From the NCBI GenBank assembly GCA_037176725.1, contig JAZBRS010000020.1, positions 101,822,501 through 101,886,500 of the forward strand: a DNA stretch of 64,000 bases, given 5' to 3'. This DNA comes from Posidonia oceanica (taxonomy: Eukaryota; Streptophyta; Magnoliopsida; Alismatales; Posidoniaceae). Below, piece after piece: positions 23,890-35,216 of the stretch. The notes beneath the pieces were generated by a model. The model worked only from the letters and a program-made list of their open reading frames with translations, searched no databases and was not told the DNA's origin. Every line of letters starts with the position of its first letter. Position 1 is the first letter of the stretch. The translations under genes and the position numbers were made by a program.

Positions 23890-24230
23890 TCTATCTTCTT
23901 CAACGTCCTCCTTCCTCCACTCTGCTGTCACCACATCTTACACTGCCGCTACACCTGATGTCGCCCTCACCCTCACCCTCGCCCTCCTCATCTTGATCTT
24001 GACATGGAGGAGCTCGAAGCTAAGGAGGTCGAGGGCGTCCTTGGCGTCGTGGGACAAGCTTCAGAGGTCATGCAACCATAGCTTGACGGAGTCGTTTTAA
24101 ATGTGCAGCTCCTCAATGTCCTTGAGGATGGCTTGTATGTGTTCCCGTGTGTGGCAACGCTCTTTCAGGTTGGATGCTAGAATGGAGAGCTCTGATGGGG
24201 AAGGTGTCCTGGTGTGATGTGAGTTTCGAG
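23890..24230 (-). pseudogene. Fragment of an NLR disease-resistance gene: Rx-type N-terminal coiled-coil domain
   Basis: Read on the minus strand, the sequence encodes TREHIQAILKDIEELHI, then a stop, then NDSVKLWLHDL, a second stop, and SLSHDAKDALDLLSFELL. This order (IQAVLKDAEE, then VKLWL-DL, then YDAEDVLDEF) is the Rx_N domain of CC-NBS-LRR proteins. Only this about 100-residue N-terminal part is visible; no NB-ARC (P-loop) or LRR follows before the sequence becomes non-coding. It is a truncated pseudogene or a piece captured by a transposon. A ggtgtgtttggatgggc sequence at about 23694, typical of the ends of some hAT-type non-autonomous elements, lies on its 3' side. Confidence 0.7.
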
Positions 24231-24399
24231 ATTACAGTGTCCATTGTTGTATCAATGCAAGAATCAGAAGGAGAGATTGTGAAGTGGAAGAAGAAGAACT
24301 TTGCTCAGTGTGTTTTGTCAACTTTTGTGTAATGAAATCCAATTAGTGTATAGTAGCTGACAACTTTTCCTAGCATGTTCATACAAGAAGAAGGTCCAG

Positions 24400-24590
24400 T
24401 TCCACTTGTTGTCTATGCACATGGAAAGAAGAAGTCCTTTATTCATTTTCTTAGAGTGTGTTTTGGTTGCTTCAAACTACAAATGTTGTAGTTTCCGAAG
24501 GCCCATATTCATGTTCTTCCTTCATTCATTATTGTGTGTGCACATGGAAAGAAGTTCTTTATTCATTTATTTGTATTCATTAGTAGTTTC
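24400..24590. repeat. Diverged direct repeat of about 40 bp
   Basis: gcacatggaaagaagaagtc followed by ctttattcat at about 24417 is repeated as gcacatggaaagaag followed by ttctttattcat at about 24540. No function is apparent. Confidence 0.6.
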
Positions 24591-24692
24591 ATAAATGGAT
24601 TGAACATGTATTTATTTGTTCATTATGTATTTGTGTTTCTTCGATATGTAATACAATCTCATCTAAACCTTGAAAAAAAAACAAAAGGTAGT

Positions 24693-26022
24693 TGTGGATA
24701 TGGGGTTTTCGGTTAGGAGAAGAAGAAGGCTTGCTTCTTTGTTTCTATCTGCTCCTTCTTGGGGTCCCTTTTTGTTGTATCTGACTTCTCCACTCCACGT
24801 GTGTCGAAGTCAGTATGATCGCCACTCTTGGTTTGCTTTCACTGGCCCTCGAGACGCCTTAGGGAGATGTGTGATGGTTGTGAGTTCAGCTACCTTGGGA
24901 CAACGCCTGCGTTGTCCAAGGATGCCCGTGCTTGTTGAATCTCTTCTTCTTTCTTCTTCCTCCTTGTATGACAAATGTTAACAAAACAAACAGAAATGAC
25001 ACAAATATGAATCAATATAGTGTAGTAACTTATTCAGAATAAATAAAAAAAGGACATAAAGAGACACAACGAAATACTTACCTGAGGGGTTTGATCCCCC
25101 CGGTTGCAACTAATGGAAATGTATGCTTAGCTACAACAATATATGAAATGAATATGCTTGATTATACTACGGAATTAAACATATGATATGAAAAGAGAAA
25201 AATTAAAGAGAGTCTCCTTTTTATCTATGCACGGAGTGCAAGACATGTCGACATGATGTTACTGACGACAAAGGGAGACTCAAGCTCTTTCAAAGACTCT
25301 ATCCACTTTCTCAAAGTTCTCTCAAAACGTGGTTTCTCTCTCTAGGGATCTCTCCACTATTTCAATTCTCAAGAATCTCACCTCTCTCTAAAAATCCGTC
25401 CCCCACCCTGTGGGGGTACCCCTGCTTTTATAGAAGCAGGGGAGGAATAAAAAAAGAATTGAATGAATAGACCAGCAAACTTTCCAATTCAGGGGGTGTT
25501 ATATGCTGGAAAACCAGCGAATAACGTTATACGTTGGGAGTCTAGCAGATAACGGCCTCCGAAGCACAGCTGCCAGGATCAAGGAATATCCCCTAATTAA
25601 AACTCGATTAAATGTCATTAAGCTAGTGTTAATTGCATTGACTGGTCAACAAAGTCTAAAGAAGGCAAAAACATGAATTTTGTATTTGACCAAATAAAGA
25701 AAGTTTGGGGCTGACTGGGTTACCACGTTAGACGCTGGAAAACCAGTGGCCAATGTTAGCCGCTGGAAAACCAACGGCCAACGTTATAAGCTGGGAATCC
25801 AGCGTATAACACCCTCAGTCAGTCCATCTTCCTAATTTGGTCAAGAAATAAAGAACATTCAAGTTGTTGACACTTGAGGCTTAAATAGGGATAACGTTTT
25901 GAACTGGAGAATGGATGTTTGGCTCAAGTGAGATGCCTTAGATTGAGCAAAGAGCTTCTAAGGGCGACCCAATGCAATAGACTATACTACTATGCAGGGA
26001 GTGCCAAAACGGGGTATCTACA
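24693..26022 (-). repeat. 3' LTR of element A
   Basis: On the plus strand it starts TGTGGATATGGG and ends GGTATCTACA, paralleling the ends of element B's LTR. The adjacent sequence tattgctcctccttgaag is homologous to the polypurine region of B. A TATA box in minus orientation (complement of gcttttatag) is at 25424-25433. A primer-site-like tgatcgccactc is embedded at about 24815-24826. Flank gtagt (24688-24692) should be the target duplication. Confidence 0.7.
25498..25810. repeat. Five 28-bp inverted-repeat modules in element A's LTR (U3)
   Basis: Exact 28-bp units occupy 25498-25525, 25526-25553, 25727-25754, 25755-25782 and 25783-25810. Each consists of two 12-bp arms and a 4-bp loop. Example left arm GTTATAAGCTGG, right arm CCAGCGTATAAC; 11 of 12 positions pair. 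The units abut head-to-tail in groups of two and three. They lie upstream of the LTR's minus-strand TATA box. Confidence 0.93.
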
Positions 26023-26040
26023 TATTGCTCCTCCTTGAAG
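26023..26040 (-). other. Polypurine tract of element A
   Basis: On the minus strand the sequence reads cttcaaggaggagcaata directly before the LTR's TGTAGATACC. This is a purine-rich plus-strand primer site. Confidence 0.65.
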
Positions 26041-26204
26041 ATGGCTTCGGCACGAAGCTATCTACAAGGCGAGACGATACTCCCGTGTGGCGCTACCTAG
26101 AGATTCTAAATGAAAACCAATGCCTGCTGCCACCAGACTTGGACAAGACACAAAGAGGGTCGACTAAAGAAACACGGCCAAGGGCGTTGCCCAAGGGGAA
26201 CAAA

Positions 26205-26405
26205 CTAAAGACATGTCCACGGGGGTTGCTTGCAGGGGTCAAACTAAAAGACTTGCCACAGGAATTGCCCGCGGGGGTCAAACTAAAAGACTTACCACGG
26301 GGGTTGCCCGCGGGGGTCAAACTAAAAGACTTGCCATGTGGATTGCCCACAGGAGTCAAACTAAAAGACTTGCCACAAGGGTTGCCCGCGGGGGTCAAAC
26401 TTAAA
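26205..26405. repeat. 39-bp tandem repeat, five units
   Basis: Units with gacttgcc starts lie at about 26210, 26250, 26289, 26328 and 26367. The period of 39 bp (13 codons) keeps a frame open on both strands, producing a Leu/Pro/Gly/Lys repeat peptide that is probably not a gene. It is related to the larger array at 27181. Confidence 0.92.
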
Positions 26406-26614
26406 AGATGGATAGTTAATGTCTCCGACGACCACTCAATGCAAATGCGATACAATGCGAATGCAATACAATGCACTATGCATGGATGCATGCTAACAGG
26501 AATGCGAAGGAGGTGATCATGATATGCAATGCTTTAATTTGTATACTGGGTTGGCTCAGGAATTTTTCTCACTACCTAAGGCGGACTGACACATGCGAGA
26601 ATACAATTTGTCAT

Positions 26615-27100
26615 AATCAGGTGCCCTTTCATCAAGTGTAGCTTACACTCTCCATAGGGACCGTCGTCTTATGATACGCGGGTTGGTGAGCGAGAGGTCC
26701 ATGATTCTCCCAGGCAAAAGGAGATTGATTTCTTCTCTGCTAGCCGCGTTGGCTCTATTTGTCATAATCAGGTGTCCTTGCATTGAATGTTGCCTACATT
26801 CTCGACAGAGACCATCGTCTTGTGATCCGGGAGTTAGTGAATGATGGGTCCACTAATACCGTTGGCTTGATTCGCCAAAATCAGGTGTCCTTTCATCGAA
26901 TGTTGCCTACATTCTCGACAGAGACCGTCATCTTCCGACCTGGGAGTTTTGAGTGATGGGTCCACTAATACCATTGGCTTTATTCACCAAAATCAGGTGT
27001 CCTTTCATTGAATGTTGCTTACATTCTCGACAGAGACCGTCATCTTCTGACCCGGGAGTTAGTGAGCGGTGGGTCTACTAATACCGTTGGCTTTACTTTG
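26615..27100. repeat. About 113-bp tandem repeat, four units
   Basis: Units opening aatcaggtgtcctttcat start at 26615, 26766, 26879 and 26991. The last two periods are 113 and 112 bp; the first is longer and more diverged. Element B has a single homologous copy near 41036, so the block expanded in A's family. Confidence 0.88.
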
Positions 27101-27180
27101 TTGACCCGGTGGTGCTCCGGGGTACCTGCTTTTGGATTGTTTGCTTTGCTAACCCGGTTGTGCTCTGGGATTCTTTAAAA

Positions 27181-28515
27181 GACCTGCCGAGGGGACTGCC
27201 AAGGGGGTCAAACTGAAATTTAAATGACTTGCCTAGGGGATTGCCCAAGGGGGTCGAACTGAAATTTAAAACATGACTTGCCGAAGGGATTGCTCAAGGG
27301 GGTCGAAATAAAACATGACTTGCTGAGGGGATTGCCTAAGGGGGTCGAACTGAAATTTAAAACATGACTTGCCTAGGGGATTGCCCAAGGGGGTCGAAAT
27401 AAAACATGACTTGCCGAGGGGATTGTCCAAGGGGGTCGAACTGAAATTTAAATGACTTATCGAGGGGATTGCCCAAGGGGGTCGAACTGAAATTTAAATG
27501 ACTTGCCGAGGGGATTGCCCAAGGGGGTCGAACTGAAATAAAACAACGACTTGCCGAGGGGATTACTCAAGGGGGTCGAACTGAAATTTAAATGGCTTGC
27601 CGAGGGGATTGCCTAAGGGGGTCGAACTGAAATTTAACATGACTTGCCGAGGGGATTGCCCAAGGGGGTTGAAATAAAACATGACTTGCCGAGGAGATTG
27701 CCCAAGGGGGTCGAACTGAAATTTAAATGACTTGCCAAGGGGATTGCCCAAGGGGGTCGAACTGAAATAAAACATGACTTGCCGAGGGAATTGCCCAAGG
27801 GGGTCGAACTGAAATTTAAATGACTTGCCGAGGGGGTTGCCCAAGGGGGTCGAACTAAAATAAAACATGACTTGCCGAGGGGATTGCTTAAGGGGGTCGA
27901 ACTGAAATTTAAATTACTTGCCGAGGGGATTGCCCAAGGGGGTCGAACTGAAATAAAACATGACTTACTGAGGGGATTGCCCAAGGGGGTTGAATTGAAA
28001 TTTAAATGACTTGCCGAGGGGATTGCTGAAGGGGGTCGAATTGAAATAAAACAATGACTTGCCGAGGGGATTGCCCAAGAGGGTCGAATTGAAATAAAAC
28101 ATGACTTGCCGAGGGGATTGCCTAAGGGGGTCGAACTTAAATTTAAATGACTTGCTGTGGGGATTGCCCAAGGGGGTCGAACTGAAATAAAACAACGACT
28201 TACTGAGGGAATTGCCCAATGGGGTCGAACTGAAATTTAAATGACTTGCCTAGGGGATTACCCAAGGGGGTCGAACTAAAATTTAACATGACTTGCCGAG
28301 GGGATTGCCCAAGGGGGTCGAACTGAAATAAAACATGACTTGCCGAGAGGATTGCCCAAGGGGGTCGAATTGAAATAAAACATGACTTACCCAAGGTGGT
28401 CGAACTAAAATAAAACAACGAGGGGGTTGCCCCAAGGTAAAGCCGAAATAAAAGTCACCAAGGGGATTGCCTAAGGGGAAGCTGAAATAAAAATCACCAA
28501 GGAGGTTGCCCAAGG
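27181..28515. repeat. Minisatellite of 41-48-bp units, about 30 copies
   Basis: The consensus opens gacttgccgaggggattgcc, continues with caagggggtcgaactg and ends with either aaatttaaat or aaataaaacat, so two unit variants are interleaved. The last three units (from about 28420) are shorter. Long open frames on the minus strand repeating LGNPLGKS-like peptides are a by-product of the period and not genes. Confidence 0.95.
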
Positions 28516-28597
28516 GGATAAAAGAATACTTCTTTGGCTTTGTTTGCCCGGTTGTGCTCTGGGATTCTTTGATTTGCTCTCAGTTCTGCTTTGGTTC

Positions 28598-28681
28598 GTT
28601 GGACGCTGGATTTGTGGCATTCAACGTTGGACAGATTAAAAGCCGCGGCTAACGTTGGACGGCAAGACGGTTGCGTATAAC
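28598..28681. repeat. Three contiguous 28-bp GTT...AAC modules upstream of PMD gene 1 of element A
   Basis: Units 28598-28625, 28626-28653 and 28654-28681 each start GTTGGAC and end AAC. They abut exactly. Arm pairing is weaker than in the LTR copies. A candidate TATA (ctatattaaa) for the following gene lies at about 28783. Confidence 0.9.
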
Positions 28682-28854
28682 GTTGTGAGACAGACTGCCT
28701 TTCTTTCTTGTTCTAGTACCACCGTTTTGGCAGTAAATCTCTGATTTTCTTCGTGTTTCCTTTCTGATGAAGGTATCACAGCCTATATTAAACCCCTTTT
28801 TGGCTTGCATCTGTAAAACAAATACTGATCTTTCTCTCTTTATTGATTTTTGCC

Positions 28855-30204
28855 ATATGCAAGGAGTTGCGCTTCCTCTCATGGATTTGAACGATATCCC
28901 GCGTCATGCTTTTCAAGTGGCTGTCTTTTCTTCTCCTTCCGATACAGTGCAACTTCGGCTGAAGGCTATACCTAATCACTTGGCGAACCTTTTGGTGCAT
29001 GAGAAGGTATTTTCCGCTTTTGTTATTACTCCATGCTCTTATTCTTGTATCCTTTTATTTCTGCTGATTTTTCTACTCCATAACCCTTGGCTTCTACAAA
29101 TAACAACCGCGATTCGAAAGCCTACCAGTTGGACTGGGTTCAGCACTTTCGTTCTTGGGCGTTGAAGAAGTATCGGGAGTGCTTGGAGGAGGCTAGCCTT
29201 TGTCAAGCTCTCCATCAATTGCGGCAACCTGTTGACTGGAAGGTGCTTTTCGGCCTCTGCGGGCTGTGGAATCTTCTGACCCACACATTTTCACCTATTC
29301 AGGGGAGTTGACTATTCTTTTGGAGGAGGTGAGCGTCCTTTTAGGCACTCGACAAGCCGACCTGTCCATTTATTGCAGAGACACCTATCTTTTGCCAATC
29401 GGGGTGGTAGGCTCTTTCTCTCTCTTAAAGTGCATCTTCGGCCCTATTGTTGTGCTGGAGGACCTGGTGCTAGACGGCTGTATCAGCCTTGCCTCTTTGT
29501 GGAAGTTTTTCTGGAAGCAGCGCGATAGCATCCGTTCCAAGGCTTCTTGCTTGGAGTGCATCTTCATTCTGATCGGGGGGCTGGTACTCTTCCCAAATGA
29601 AGCCCTAACCATCAGCGCCTATCATGCTGAGCTCATGTGCATCTGTGTTCGCAACCTGGAGAAATGCTTGAGTCAATCTGTGTTGGCTTTTACTATCTAG
29701 GGCTTATCCAGTGCCTGTCTCGGGGAACTGTTCTTCGGCTCACCTTTCCTAGTTCTACGCTGGCTAGAGGAGCATTTCCTGCTGTCTGCTCTTGATGCCA
29801 ACCTTCCCTTGGAGGAGTACATTCGCCGACTATGTGCCTATGAGGTCAAGCCCCAGATGGACTCCTTCAGTCCTCCTTCGTCTTTCAGGACAATGTCTAA
29901 CCCAGAGTACTTCCTAACGCTGATTGGGGTGACTGAGTTTGTGAGGTACAACCCCCAGCGATGCTTCTCGATGCTGGGCACTCCCCGAGCCATACCTCCC
30001 TTGCCTCGTTTCTCTGACATGATTCTCCCGTGCTTGAGAGGCACCCCTGGGGACATCATTCAGGTTTTTTACCAGGCTGGCACTTGGGACGGGAAGGGAT
30101 GGAACCATGTCCAAGCCATCTCCCTTGCTACTCATGATGCTTGGTATGAAGGCGTGAGGCCTAAATTATTTATTGAGTTTCCTACGAAGAAGCGAAAGTT
30201 GTAA
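28855..30204 (+). pseudogene. PMD-like additional gene 1 of element A, antisense to the element
   Basis: A short first exon (ATG at 28855, or an upstream one at 28767) encodes an N-terminus ending LANLLVHEK. A gt-ag intron follows to about 29100. The second exon carries a plant-mobile-domain-like order: a WKVLFGLCGLWN segment, then LTILLEEVSVLLG, which matches the W-x-LL-x-AL-x-x-W and LT-x-EDV-x-x-LLGL pattern of aminotransferase-like PMD proteins. Helical segments follow and the C-terminus is basic, PTKKRKL, a likely nuclear signal. Damage is light: one frameshift near 29270 and one in-frame TAG at 29698. It lies downstream of 28-bp modules, which suggests its own promoter. Function is unknown. 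Confidence 0.7.
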
Positions 30205-30335
30205 TCAGTGTTTTAGCTTTAATCATCAATAAAGTCGTTTTTTATTTTCCTTTGCCTACTTCCCCTTCTTCTGGCATATCTTCACAGTTTTTATCAAAGA
30301 GAACTTAAGTTCAGAAAACTCCCTGTATTAGAGGT

Positions 30336-30485
30336 GTTGGATGCGTGAACTGCTGCGTCCAATGTTATCCGCGAGGGTTCCTGCGTATAACGCTTTCCCT
30401 TCTTTGGAGCGTTGGCCGCGTCAGTTTATGCGGACAACGTTTCAATGCCTCCAACGCGTTGGACGGCCCAACTCACGTGTATAAC
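30336..30485. repeat. 28-bp modules upstream of PMD gene 2 of element A
   Basis: Full units lie at 30336-30363, 30364-30391, 30411-30438 and 30458-30485. A 19-bp short form occupies 30439-30457. For example GTTATCCGC at the start of one unit pairs with GCGTATAAC at its end. The last unit ends about 10 bp before a TATA box (tataaaa, 30495-30501). Confidence 0.93.
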
Positions 30486-30494
30486 ATTGAATGA

Positions 30495-30501
30495 TATAAA
30501 A
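30495..30501 (+). promoter_or_regulatory. TATA box of PMD gene 2 of element A
   Basis: tataaaa sits immediately downstream of the module array and about 135 bp before the ATG at 30634. Confidence 0.6.
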
Positions 30502-33489
30502 CCTTCGTCCTACGCAACGGGCAACCACCTTTCCTTCTCTTCTCCTCTTCTCCGGCAACTGCGAGCTCTCCCTGACCTCCAGCGAACTCGGCGTGCGGTG
30601 GTCTCTTCATTCCTCTCTCCTTTCTTTGTGAAAATGCAACGGTTTGGCAAGGTATACATGAAATCGGCAAAGCGTGCCCAAACGGGACCTGGGCCGTCAT
30701 CCCCCAGTGAGCTTGGGGCAGCTCCGACAGAACCCCCGGTGGTGACAGAGGTGGTGACGATGGTTGTGGAGGGCATGGCCATGGTGGGCACGGCTATGGT
30801 GGCTGAAACGGCTGAGGTGGTGCCTGTGGGCACGACGGTGGAGGTTGGAACGGCCAAGGTGGAGCCTGTGGAGGCGGCGGTGATGGCCGTGGAGGCTGCG
30901 GAGGTGGCGGAGACCACGGAGACTGGGACGGTGTCTGAGGCCGTGGTGGTGGGTCCGGCTACTGTGGAGGCCGGCAAGGCGGTTCCGGCTACTGTGGCAA
31001 GTCCAGCTACTGTGGAGGCTGGCAAGGCAGCTGGCGGCTAGGCCGCGAAGGCCGAGGCGGAGCTGGGTTCTGGTTCTAGCAGCTCCTTAAGCTACGAGGA
31101 CTCGGAGGAGGAGTCCGAGGAGATGGTCTTGGAGGTGAGGTTCGAGGCTGGTTCGGACGAGGCGGGCCCCGTGGTGGAGCCAGAGGCGAGGCCGGTCGAT
31201 CCCGTCATTGCGCAGTTCGGTGAAGATGACGGCTGATTGCGGAACATGGTGGATTTCGTCTGACAGGAGGCAGAGGGTGGTGCAAGGGATCCCCCGGACT
31301 ACTGGTGGGACCAGATCCCTTGAGACGAGGTGCAGGTGTCGGGACCGTGCAGGGACGCGTCTCGATTGGAGTATGCTACCGCCACATTAGCCTCGAGAAG
31401 GCAGGTAGTCACCTTTCACTTTTCGCTTGTTTGATTTAAATATTTAGCTTGATTGACAGCCCCTCCATTTTTTTATTTTTGCAGAGTCGAGCACCTACCG
31501 TGACCCGCTGCTACTGGGGACAGGTCCACCGGTCCTATGCCTTGCTGGCTCCCTTCTAGCAGGAGCATCTGGATCGGATGGGATTCGGACACTTCCTGTC
31601 CATCCCGGACTTCCCCCTCCGTCCGATGTTCTTGGAGGCCGTTGTGGAGCGATGAAACTTCCATACCAACTCGATCGTCACGAGGGCGAGTGAGTTTATT
31701 CTTTCTCTTGAGGACATGGTGCGGCTGACCGGTCTACGGGTCACAGGTCGGCTGGTGACGAGGTGGGTGCGCTTGGACTACTCGGTCTTGGCGCGGGAGC
31801 TCGTCGAACGACAGCTGGCTATGAGCAGGCAGTAGCTCGTGGTGATTACCTCTGCTGTTCGCCGAGTCAGTGCTTTGGTGGAGACGGTGGTTGGACCGGG
31901 TGTGGAGGCTGATTAGCAGTTGCGGGCCTTCTTACTGGTGCTATTCGGGGAGGTGCTCTTCTCGCACGCCTCCTCGAAGTTGTCTGCGTGGTTCCTCCCC
32001 CTCCTGGCGGACTTGGAGTGAGTGGGAAAGTATGCTTGGGGTGCGGCTAGCTTGGCGCACCTGTACTCCACCCTCTTCCACTTTACAGATGGCAGTTCTC
32101 GCCAGCTAGGCGGGAACTTGTCGTTTCTTCAGGTAAAAATGCATGCTTTAAATTTGTAACTTTCAGAAATATTGTTGGACATTATGTGTTACTGAAAGCT
32201 TCCTCGTTTTCTATGCAGATGTGGGCATGGGACCACTTCGCTTTCTTGTGTCCTACCCCTCCTCCAGTTCCTCCAACCGGCGTTCCTTTCCCCTGAGGAT
32301 TATTCTAGGCTGATGCTGAGCAAGCCCTTGAGCCTGTGGATGACAACCGCTATGTTGGTCGCCTGCTTTTCGAGTTGCTAATCCTGGCTCAAGTAACTTG
32401 CTTCTTTCGATTTTTCTGCTTATTCATTTATGCTGCTTGCTAACCTATATTGCTCCCTTCAGGTGATCTGGCGTCCATATGATGAGGGAGGGCATGCAGA
32501 CGTCTCTGAGATTGCCCGTGATTGGGTAATTTTTGACTGAGATGTGTGGATCCACTGCTGGAACCACTACCATTTCCAGCAGACTGGCAGGGTGCTACGA
32601 CAACTGGGGCGCCGGCAAATTTAGCCTCTACCTCCCCCTCACAGGGTTTGGCGAGAGACTCGGGGTGGAGGTAGCTGTGCTCGTCACTGGGCGGATGTCT
32701 ACGGTCCGCAGCTCCTAGACTAGACTTGCCATGGTTCTCCCGCTCCGACAGACGCGATAGAGGAGGATGAGGTGGTGTGGGCCGAGTGGATGGACCGAGA
32801 GTTCTCTTCTTTGGTGGTCTTCCACCGGTCCCACTTCCTTGGGCGCGGGAACCTTCCTTTGGGGGACACAGATCCCGGGGAGGCAGTGATGTCCCGTGCA
32901 GCTCTGTTGGGTGAGGCGCGGTCCTATTGAGCCGAACTGGAGATAGCGGTGAGCTTCTGAATTTTTAATTTGTAACTTGTGATTCACATTTTGATAACTT
33001 GCTGACTTGCTTTCCTTCCTTCGTAGCTCAAGGTGGCAGATGAGCGGGCTCAGCAAGAGCGTAGTCTGACTCAATAGCTCTCCGCTCTGACCAGAGAGAT
33101 CGAGTGCCTGTGCGCTTCCGCCTCTCAGGTATCTTTATATTTCTTGTAGCTTTTATAGTCTGATTATGAACTGTAGCTGACTGTATTTCTTTTCTTTGCA
33201 GCCCTCAACTAGCACCGCCCCTCCTCCGGACCATTCAGAGGAGATCTCCCATCTCCAGGATAAAGTATAAATCTCTTTATTTTTCCTTTCTGCCTTTTAG
33301 CTGAATTCTCCCTGGTTCTGACATTACCGCTGTTAACACCCCATTTTTGACTCCTGTTTAGTAGCTCTCTCTCTCTCTAGTGGAATGACTTAGAAAACCC
33401 CCACACAAAAAACCAGAAAATTAAAAACTTAGAAAACTAAAACAAAACCCTAGGTTAAAAACCTAGGTAAAAAGCCATCTAAACCCTAG

Positions 33490-34130
33490 AAAAGCACTAG
33501 GTCACAAAACCTTTCCTTCCCCCTATTCCATCTTCCTTTCTTTCTTTCTTTCTTTCTTTCTTCCTTTCTTTCTTTCCTCTCCTTTTCTTTCTTCTTCTCC
33601 TATTTCTTTTCTTTCTCTTCCTTTTAAATCAATTCAATCCAGCCCACCAACTCCTCCTTCCTCCTTATTTTCTTTTTTTTCTCTCTTTTTAAACCAAGCC
33701 CAGCCCACAGCCACCAACTCCTTTTTTTCCCTTTTTTTTCATTTCAACCCAGCCCACCAACTTCTCCTCCTCCTTTATTTTCTTTTTTCTTCTTCTTCCA
33801 AAGCCCAAGCCCAAGCCCCCAACTTTTCTTCCTTTTCTTCTCCTTCTCTTCTTCTTCCTCTTCCCTTTTTTTTTTCTCTTTTTTCCTCTCCTTTTCCCCT
33901 CCTTCCAGGCCCAGCCCACCTTCTCCTTTTCTCTTCCCTTTCTTTTTCTTTTTTTCACTCCTTTTTTGCTGGCCCGACCCGTTTCCTTTATTTTCTTTTT
34001 TTTCCTTTTTCAGCCTCCAGCCCAGCCCACGGCCTCCTTCTCCTTCCTCTTTTCTTTTCTTTTTTCCACAGCCTGCCCGACACTCCTCTTCCTCCTCTTT
34101 CCCTCCTCTTTCGAAACCCAACACCCAACA
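33490..34130. repeat. Pyrimidine-rich low-complexity tract with (TTTC)n
   Basis: About 640 bp with strong pyrimidine bias on the plus strand, including a clean TTTC run at about 33536-33560, punctuated by agcccagcccacc blocks. Open frames on both strands here are artefacts. Confidence 0.9.
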
Positions 34131-35216
34131 CTCAATCCCTCTACACTCACCACCCCTCACACCAACTCCCAGCAACCCACACTCCACCTCTGCCGCACGC
34201 CACTATCCGACGGTGGCCGTCTCACAGGACCACCCATGCCCTCTGCCCAACACACCACCATTACCCTGCCAGCCACCTTCAGCTCCTGCACGCCCCATTC
34301 CCACTCAGGTGCCCAGCCTAGAATAAAACCATCCATCCTTATCTCTTCAGAAGGTGGAAGAAGAAGAATTCAAAAAAAAAACCACAACCAGAACCCATTT
34401 GCTCCCACACAGCATAGTAACCTCCCTTCTTCCTCCGAGCACCCCAGCCACTCACAACCTCCACAAGCACCTCCATCCTCTTCCTCAGCCATCCACCAAT
34501 CTAGAGAGACATCCACAAACACCTAGAGAGCCACAGACCGCCGAAGAGAGCTAGAAATTCACAGTGCACCCAAAAATTCGAATCCCAGTTTTGCACGGCC
34601 AAACGGTCTTCTGGATAGCTCTGGACCTTCCTCACGACACCAGGAATCGCCTCTGATCGCCGCGCGTAGCCACCGTCGCCCGTAGCGCCGCCGCGACCTC
34701 CACCTGCACTGTCGAACCCACCTAAGGTCGACGGCCCTCCTCAACCATCGTCACAGGTAATCCAAGCTATATTTAAGTTCTTTGCATGCTTCTCGTGCTT
34801 CCTAGGCAATTAGAAATAGGTTTAGGGCTTTAGTGCATCGTTTCACCTTCGCCGCTACAATCGTCTTCTCTAGCGAGCCTCTGCAGCGCCGCGGCGCTCC
34901 CGGCCAGCTCCGTTCCTGCCGACCGCACCCCGAGCTTCGCCCAACCTCCGGTAGCTCAGCCCTGTACTCCCCGAGCGCCACAGCTGCTTCCAGCACCAGC
35001 TCCGCCCACAGCAACCTTCTGCAGAACTCCGCCGAGGCCGGCAGAGCAGCCCAGCCGCCGGCGCCTCTGTGGAGGTCCCCTCCAGCTTCCAGGAGCCCCA
35101 ACTTGGCCAGAGACCCGCCAACACCGTCGCAGTAGCTTCTTCTTCCCCGGCGATGGTGCTGAAGTGTCGGGCGACACTGTAGCACTATAGCAAGCTAATG
35201 TTATAATTTTGTTTTG

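Noticed and set aside
25498..25810. Repeats of 28 bp could suggest a CRISPR-like array
   Set aside because: Units abut directly without unique spacers, the context is a plant retrotransposon, and no cas genes exist.
25992..26516. 174-codon open frame across the 39-bp repeats
   Set aside because: It begins inside the LTR and stays open only because the repeat period is a multiple of three; no known domain.
27563..28513. Several long minus-strand open frames encoding LGNPLGKS-type peptides
   Set aside because: They follow the minisatellite period and change frame with unit length; no start context or domain.
30510..31025. 171-codon minus-strand frame opposite PMD gene 2
   Set aside because: It is the shadow of the Val/Ala/Thr-rich low-complexity N-terminus on the plus strand.
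33689..34526. Lys/Glu-rich minus-strand and Pro/Ser-rich plus-strand frames
   Set aside because: Pure consequence of the pyrimidine-rich tract in the 4.5-kb LTR.
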